Shown here: positions 14,001 through 17,930 of the stretch, in pieces
Position numbering within the stretch: the stretch's first letter is position 1
Layout of the letters: every line of letters starts with the position of its first letter
Program-made: the position numbers and the translations under genes
Origin: JAICLL01 sp035252155
Lineage (GTDB): Bacteria; Planctomycetota; Planctomycetia; Pirellulales; JAICIG01
DNA length: 17,930 bases
Assembly: GCA_035252155.1 (NCBI GenBank)
Contig: DATFDL010000526.1
Coordinates: 1-17,930, forward strand
Reading direction: 5' to 3'
The notes under the pieces: generated by a model
What the model was told of the DNA's origin: nothing
Database searches by the model: none
Seen by the model: the letters and a program-made list of their open reading frames with translations, nothing else

Positions 14001-15359
14001 TCATAGCCGCGCAAGGCGCTGGTCCGCGTCACCGAAACGCGGCTGGGGCGCGCCCATCAACTCCATCAGCGATAGATACAGGCTGCACGCCCGACGGTTG
14101 CTGTCGCCGGCGGATAGGTAGTCGAGCACCCGTCCGGTCTTCAGTCGCCCGCCGGCGCGGCCGGCCAAAAGCATCGGCATCTGGTCGGCCTGGTGCTTGT
14201 CGCCGTCGAAGAAATTCGAGCAGCACATAAGCACCGAATTGTCCAAGAGCGAACGTCCGCCTTCGTCAATCGCCTTCAAGCGATCGACCAGATAAGCGAA
14301 CTGGGCGACGTGGAACTGATTGGTTTTCAAGTACATCGCTTCCAGCTCCGGCGCGCGGCCGTTGTGAGTCAGGTCGAGATGCAGACTGCCGCGCACGCCT
14401 TCCAGAAATCCGAAGTTCATCTGCGAGAGATCGTTGTTCAGCATGCAGGTGGCGATGCGCGTCTTGTCCATTTGAAAGGCCAGCACGATCAGATCGAGCA
14501 TGAGCCGCATGTGGACCGGTATGTCCTGCGGCAGGGCATCGTCGGGGCGGGCCATGTTGGGGCTGCTCAACGCTGGCTGCCAGCCCTCCAAGCGGCCGTC
14601 TTTGCCGGCCTGCGCAATCCGCGTCTCAATGCTGCGGACCGATTCCAGATATTCCTCGATCTTCTGGCCGTCGGACCGGCTGACGCGGCGCTTCAGGTCG
14701 TTGGCATCGGCCAAGACCTCGTCCAGCACGCTGCGATCCGATTGGCGGCCGCGGCGGTCGCCCATCAGCAGGTCGAACACCCGGGCAGGATAAATCTCTT
14801 TGGTCGCCGGCTTCGTATCGGTCGCCCACGAGATGTTCGACCCGTAGAGCATCGACAAGCCGTCTTCCAGGCGCAGCTCAGTCGGCTCGATGCCGAGCAC
14901 CAGGCTGGAAACCGCCGTCTGTTTGCCGATGGTCTGAGCCAGCACCTGATCGAACGACTTGCCGGCGCGGATCTCATTTTGATTCGTGCTGACCCAGGCC
15001 CCGGAAAGCAAATTGGGAGAACGGCCCAGATGGGCGCTCTTGTGTGCTGCCGCCTGGGCGTTGTAAAGACCGCGCAGGAAAACCATCTCTTGGCAATGCT
15101 TCTGCATCGGCTGCAGGCCCGGTCCCACTCGCATCGCGGCGCCTTCTCCTTCGGCCCACCAGTGAGCCGGCTCGACGCCGTTGGAGAAGAAAAGGCAAGC
15201 GAAACGGATCGGCGGATCGTCTGCGTTCGTCGCCGGCCGGCTGGTGGGGTCGGCGGCCCGAGCCAGTGATTCGAGCCAAGGAAGCGTCAGCGTGGCGCCG
15301 CACCCGCGCAAGAATGCCCGGCGAGATACCGGCTTGGTGCTTCCCTTGCGGTGGCTCAT
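14001..15359 (-). CDS. DUF1552 domain-containing exported protein
   Basis: A complete 452-residue protein. The N-terminus, SRRAFLRGCGATLTLPWLES (12-31), is a twin-arginine-type signal with cleavage expected near SLARA, so it is exported folded. The body matches the planctomycete DUF1552 family: FACLFFSNGVEPAHWW (53-68), FLRGLYNAQAAAHKSAHLGR (94-113), LLSGAW, AGKSFDQVLAQTIG, LVLGIEP, the GRQSDRSVLDEVLADANDLK helix and SVLMCCSNFFDGDKHQADQM in the C-terminal half. The biochemical role is not established; it is recurrently found next to DUF1592 cytochrome-like proteins. Its ATG overlaps the DUF1592 stop by four bases (ATGA), so the two are translationally coupled and probably act together at or outside the cytoplasmic membrane. 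Length is normal. Confidence 0.95.
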   Translation of the reverse strand: MSHRKGSTKPVSRRAFLRGCGATLTLPWLESLARAADPTSRPATNADDPPIRFACLFFSNGVEPAHWWAEGEGAAMRVGPGLQPMQKHCQEMVFLRGLYNAQAAAHKSAHLGRSPNLLSGAWVSTNQNEIRAGKSFDQVLAQTIGKQTAVSSLVLGIEPTELRLEDGLSMLYGSNISWATDTKPATKEIYPARVFDLLMGDRRGRQSDRSVLDEVLADANDLKRRVSRSDGQKIEEYLESVRSIETRIAQAGKDGRLEGWQPALSSPNMARPDDALPQDIPVHMRLMLDLIVLAFQMDKTRIATCMLNNDLSQMNFGFLEGVRGSLHLDLTHNGRAPELEAMYLKTNQFHVAQFAYLVDRLKAIDEGGRSLLDNSVLMCCSNFFDGDKHQADQMPMLLAGRAGGRLKTGRVLDYLSAGDSNRRACSLYLSLMELMGAPQPRFGDADQRLARL

Positions 15360-17930
15360 GGCTGTTCTCCTGCCGCGCCCAACTGCGTTTCGATCGCCGG
15401 TTCGCCTCCGCGCCGATAGCGGAACTGTCGGCTCGACACAATCCGCACGACCAGGTCGGACAACTTGCCGCCGCGGTCGAGCTCGTCGGTCAGTTCTACG
15501 AGCAGCGGACGGTCGGAGGCCAGTTCCGCGCGGCCCAAGGCATAACCCAACAGCCGCGTGGCCAGCGTCTGGTGGAATTGTGCCCGACGAGTTCTCAGAT
15601 AGTCAAGCAATCCCTCCACGCCCGAAATCTCGACGCCATCGTTCAGCACCCCGCTGCTATCGATCGGCTGGTGGTCGCGGTAGTGCTCGCGCCAGCGGCC
15701 AATCGGATCGTACTGTTCGAGGGCGAATCCAAGGGGATCCATTCGCGAATGGCAATTCACGCAACGCTCGTCACGGCGATGGGCTTCGAGACGTGCCCGT
15801 AATGAAAGGCCATCGGGCTGAACGTCGTCGGCCGCGATCGAGCCGGCGTCGGCGGGCGGCGGAGGCACCGGCGTGCCCAAGATGCGTCGCAGCACCCAAT
15901 CGCCGCGTTTCACCGGACTTGTGCGCAAGGGCGCCGACGTGACCGTAAGCACGGCCCCCAATCGCAATAATCCGCCACGATGGTAGGCGCCGGTTCCTTC
16001 GATCTTCACCGGCTCGCGCGACTCGACCGCCGGCAGCCCGTAATGCCGCGCGAGCTGCGCGTCGGCAAACGTGTAATCGGCGAACAGCATTTCGTCGACC
16101 AGGCGATCGTCACGCACGACATGCGTGAACAGCGAGACTGCCTCGTCATACATCGATTGCTTGAGCGAATCGGTGAACTCCGGGAAACGCTCAGCATCGA
16201 CGCCGCGATGCTTGTCGAAGCGATAAAAGCCGAACCATTGGCCGAAAAACTCCGTCGCGAAACGGCGGACTTTCGCGTCATGTAACATCCGCCGGGCCTC
16301 GGAGGCGAGCATCTCGGGTTGTTGCAGTTGCCCGGCCGCGGCGAGCTGGCGGAGCCGTTCGTCGGGCACCGATGACCAGAGAAAATAGCTCAAGCGGCTG
16401 GCGATTTCCCAGTCGGACAGCGGCGCGATGGCCGGCGCCGGCGGAGGGGCTTCCGCACGGTACAGAAAGCTCGGTGCTACGAGAATTCGCGCCAGCAGCA
16501 ATCGCAACGCTTGCACGTGTTCCATGTTCTCACCGCGCAGGCGAGAATAGAAAGCGCGCAGCCGGTCTTGCTCGGCGGCAGCCAAAGGCCGACGCCAGGC
16601 GCGCTCGGCGAAAGCGAGAGCTTGCTCGACATGCCCCGGCGCCGCGGCCGCCAGCGCAGCCTGGGCCGCCAGATAATCTCCGTGCAATCGTTCGACAAAC
16701 GCACGAGGCTCTTGGGCCGGGCTTGCCATCCAGGCCGCATCGAAATCGGCCACGCGGCGATCGTCGGGCAAGCCGTATTTGTGCGCCACCACCCGATAAA
16801 ACTCGTCGTGGTAATCAAACGATGTCAGCAGGTCGGTCCAGGCCTGGTCGAGCCGGGTGCGCGTCGCGTCGTCGAGCAGATGGGCAATCAGAAACCGGTC
16901 GTCGCGATGGTATTTGATCTTGGCGTGAAAGTGGTTTCGCTCGGCCGAGTTGTAGGTGCGATCGAACGGAGCGGGAATCGGATCGCGATCGGAAGGCGCC
17001 GGCTCGCGGTGAGAAACCTCCGGCAGCGTGCGGGCAAACTCTTCGATGCCCGGCTTCAGCCAGCGGTACGTCGGGCCGTTCGGATCGGCCAGCAGCACCG
17101 AATACGTGCCGGTCGCCGCCACCGTCTCGCCACTATTCACTCCATCCGAAACCGTGCAGCGAACCAGATCTTCGTCGCCATGCTCCGCATCCAGCGTGAC
17201 ATCGACGACGAGTTGACCGTTCGTTGCCCCCGGCGGCACCGCGAACCGCAGCACCAGCTCGGCGGTCTTGCCCAACACGAAATCGTTGGCATCCATTTCA
17301 GCCCCTGCCGGGTGGCGCCCGAATTGCAACGTGCCGACGCTCTCGGGCGACAAAACCGCTCGCAGCGGTTCATAAGCCGTCCACTTGCGGTCTCGGCGAA
17401 ACCGCAGCCTGGCGTTGCGCCAGACTACCAGCGGATTCGATTGCGCCTTCGCCACGGGCAGCACCGCGAGCTCGAGCGTGGCGCTGTCCGCGCCATCGGG
17501 CCAGTCCAAGGTGGCCTTGAAGGAGCTTTCGCTGGTGAGTTCCACCGCCGCCTCGGTCAGCACCGCGGCCTCTTCTTCGTCGGACGATTCGGAGGCCAAT
17601 AAGTGCTGCCAGTACCGCAATCGCTCGTAAAGCTTCGTGCAATCGTCGCGCACCATCTGCTCGGGCGCGGCGCCAGGCTCGGGCAAGCTCTGCCAGCCTT
17701 CAATGATGTCGCTCAGAGGAAAGGATGGCGTGCGGGCGATCAGCACCGAATGGATGTATTGGGCGAAGCGCGGCTCCAAGCCATTCGAGCGAGCCAAGTC
17801 GTCGAGTGTCGCATCGGGCTGGCGCAGGGCCTCGCGATGTCGGAATTGCCACGCGACAAAAAACGCCTTTGGGTAAAGTTCCAAACCGAATGCTTTGCCG
17901 CCTTCACCCGCGGCGGTGCGGAAACCGTGC
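15356..17930 (-). CDS. DUF1592/DUF1588/DUF1585 planctomycete cytochrome-like protein (5' end outside window)
   Basis: At least 857 residues of a large planctomycete protein; the frame is open to the window edge, and the TTG at 17884 is internal. Counting from that TTG: an unassigned N-terminal region with LEPRFAQYIHSVLIA (about 36-50) and a beta-rich insertion (about 110-280); DUF1595-like (about 410-470, ERAWRRPLAAAEQDRLRAFY); DUF1592 (about 488-620, LSDWEIASRLSYFLWSSVPD, FGQWFGFYRFDKHRG); DUF1588 (about 635-735, HRGGLLRLGAVLTVTSAPLR); and DUF1585 (about 755-825, TRLLGYALGRAELASDRPLL). A single CVNCH (about 708-712, coded near 15749-15763) is a CxxCH heme-c site, followed by MDPLGFALEQYDPIGRWR, the usual DUF1588 end. 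Any signal peptide and N-terminal cytochrome domain lie outside the window. It is the first gene of the pair with DUF1552, sharing ATGA. Confidence 0.95.
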   Translation of the reverse strand, partial: HGFRTAAGEGGKAFGLELYPKAFFVAWQFRHREALRQPDATLDDLARSNGLEPRFAQYIHSVLIARTPSFPLSDIIEGWQSLPEPGAAPEQMVRDDCTKLYERLRYWQHLLASESSDEEEAAVLTEAAVELTSESSFKATLDWPDGADSATLELAVLPVAKAQSNPLVVWRNARLRFRRDRKWTAYEPLRAVLSPESVGTLQFGRHPAGAEMDANDFVLGKTAELVLRFAVPPGATNGQLVVDVTLDAEHGDEDLVRCTVSDGVNSGETVAATGTYSVLLADPNGPTYRWLKPGIEEFARTLPEVSHREPAPSDRDPIPAPFDRTYNSAERNHFHAKIKYHRDDRFLIAHLLDDATRTRLDQAWTDLLTSFDYHDEFYRVVAHKYGLPDDRRVADFDAAWMASPAQEPRAFVERLHGDYLAAQAALAAAAPGHVEQALAFAERAWRRPLAAAEQDRLRAFYSRLRGENMEHVQALRLLLARILVAPSFLYRAEAPPPAPAIAPLSDWEIASRLSYFLWSSVPDERLRQLAAAGQLQQPEMLASEARRMLHDAKVRRFATEFFGQWFGFYRFDKHRGVDAERFPEFTDSLKQSMYDEAVSLFTHVVRDDRLVDEMLFADYTFADAQLARHYGLPAVESREPVKIEGTGAYHRGGLLRLGAVLTVTSAPLRTSPVKRGDWVLRRILGTPVPPPPADAGSIAADDVQPDGLSLRARLEAHRRDERCVNCHSRMDPLGFALEQYDPIGRWREHYRDHQPIDSSGVLNDGVEISGVEGLLDYLRTRRAQFHQTLATRLLGYALGRAELASDRPLLVELTDELDRGGKLSDLVVRIVSSRQFRYRRGGEPAIETQLGAAGEQP

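Noticed and set aside
13594..14004. A 136-codon minus-strand frame between the propeller and DUF1552 genes
   Set aside because: It runs through the palindromic element, giving the Arg/Pro/Gly-rich peptides typical of translated intergenic repeats.
14193..15269. A 358-codon plus-strand frame opposite DUF1552
   Set aside because: Antisense shadow in a GC-rich gene; the minus strand gives a complete DUF1552 protein with a Tat signal.
16511..17602. A 363-codon plus-strand frame opposite DUF1592
   Set aside because: Antisense shadow; no recognisable motif and the minus strand is clearly coding.
1..17930. CRISPR array, tRNA or insertion sequence
   Set aside because: No regularly spaced direct repeats, no cloverleaf-like sequence and no transposase or integrase motif was seen on either strand.

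Overview
The window looks like a chromosomal segment of a GC-rich planctomycete, probably of the Pirellulales type. The evidence is a DUF1552 gene paired by a 4-base overlap with a DUF1592/DUF1588/DUF1585 gene, an ECF sigma factor followed by a Ser/Thr kinase with WD40 repeats, and a beta-helix surface protein with the planctomycete-style 'LESLEARLTPS' N-terminus. Few genes have a clear Shine-Dalgarno sequence. No tRNA, rRNA, CRISPR array, transposase or phage gene was seen.

Layout. Bases 1-726 (+) hold the 3' part of an amidohydrolase, which converges on a minus-strand group at 738-3321: a GT4 glycosyltransferase, an exported HELAH metallopeptidase and an AhpD-like carboxymuconolactone decarboxylase. 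Bases 3322-5008 are a decay zone. They hold two perfect palindromes, a broken MNT/HEPN toxin-antitoxin pair, an intact DoxX-like gene, and the two ends of a large glucosidase whose middle is gone. Bases 5044-5985 (+) hold an SDR oxidoreductase and a small one-helix membrane ORF. Bases 6229-9158 (+) hold the ECF sigma/kinase pair, separated by a nested palindromic element. Bases 9392-11275 (+) hold a beta-helix/DUF4214 exported protein whose end abuts a dienelactone hydrolase lacking its start (11281-11896). Bases 12126-13511 (-) hold a PQQ-type beta-propeller protein. Bases 13512-14000 are intergenic and contain a second nested palindromic element. Bases 14001-17930 (-) hold the DUF1592-DUF1552 pair, the first gene running off the window.

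Working together. The sigma/kinase pair is the most coherent functional unit: the kinase starts with an anti-sigma-like HxxxCxxC motif, has a complete kinase domain and one membrane segment, and ends in a seven-repeat WD40 domain. The DUF1592/DUF1552 pair is a usual planctomycete secreted module, one member with a CxxCH heme-binding site and the other with a Tat-type signal. The remaining genes are mostly single housekeeping or accessory functions.

The most distinctive features are three broken genes within 8 kb (MNT/HEPN, glucosidase, dienelactone hydrolase) and two intergenic palindromic elements with matching architecture. I did not find a clearly new defence or biosynthetic system.
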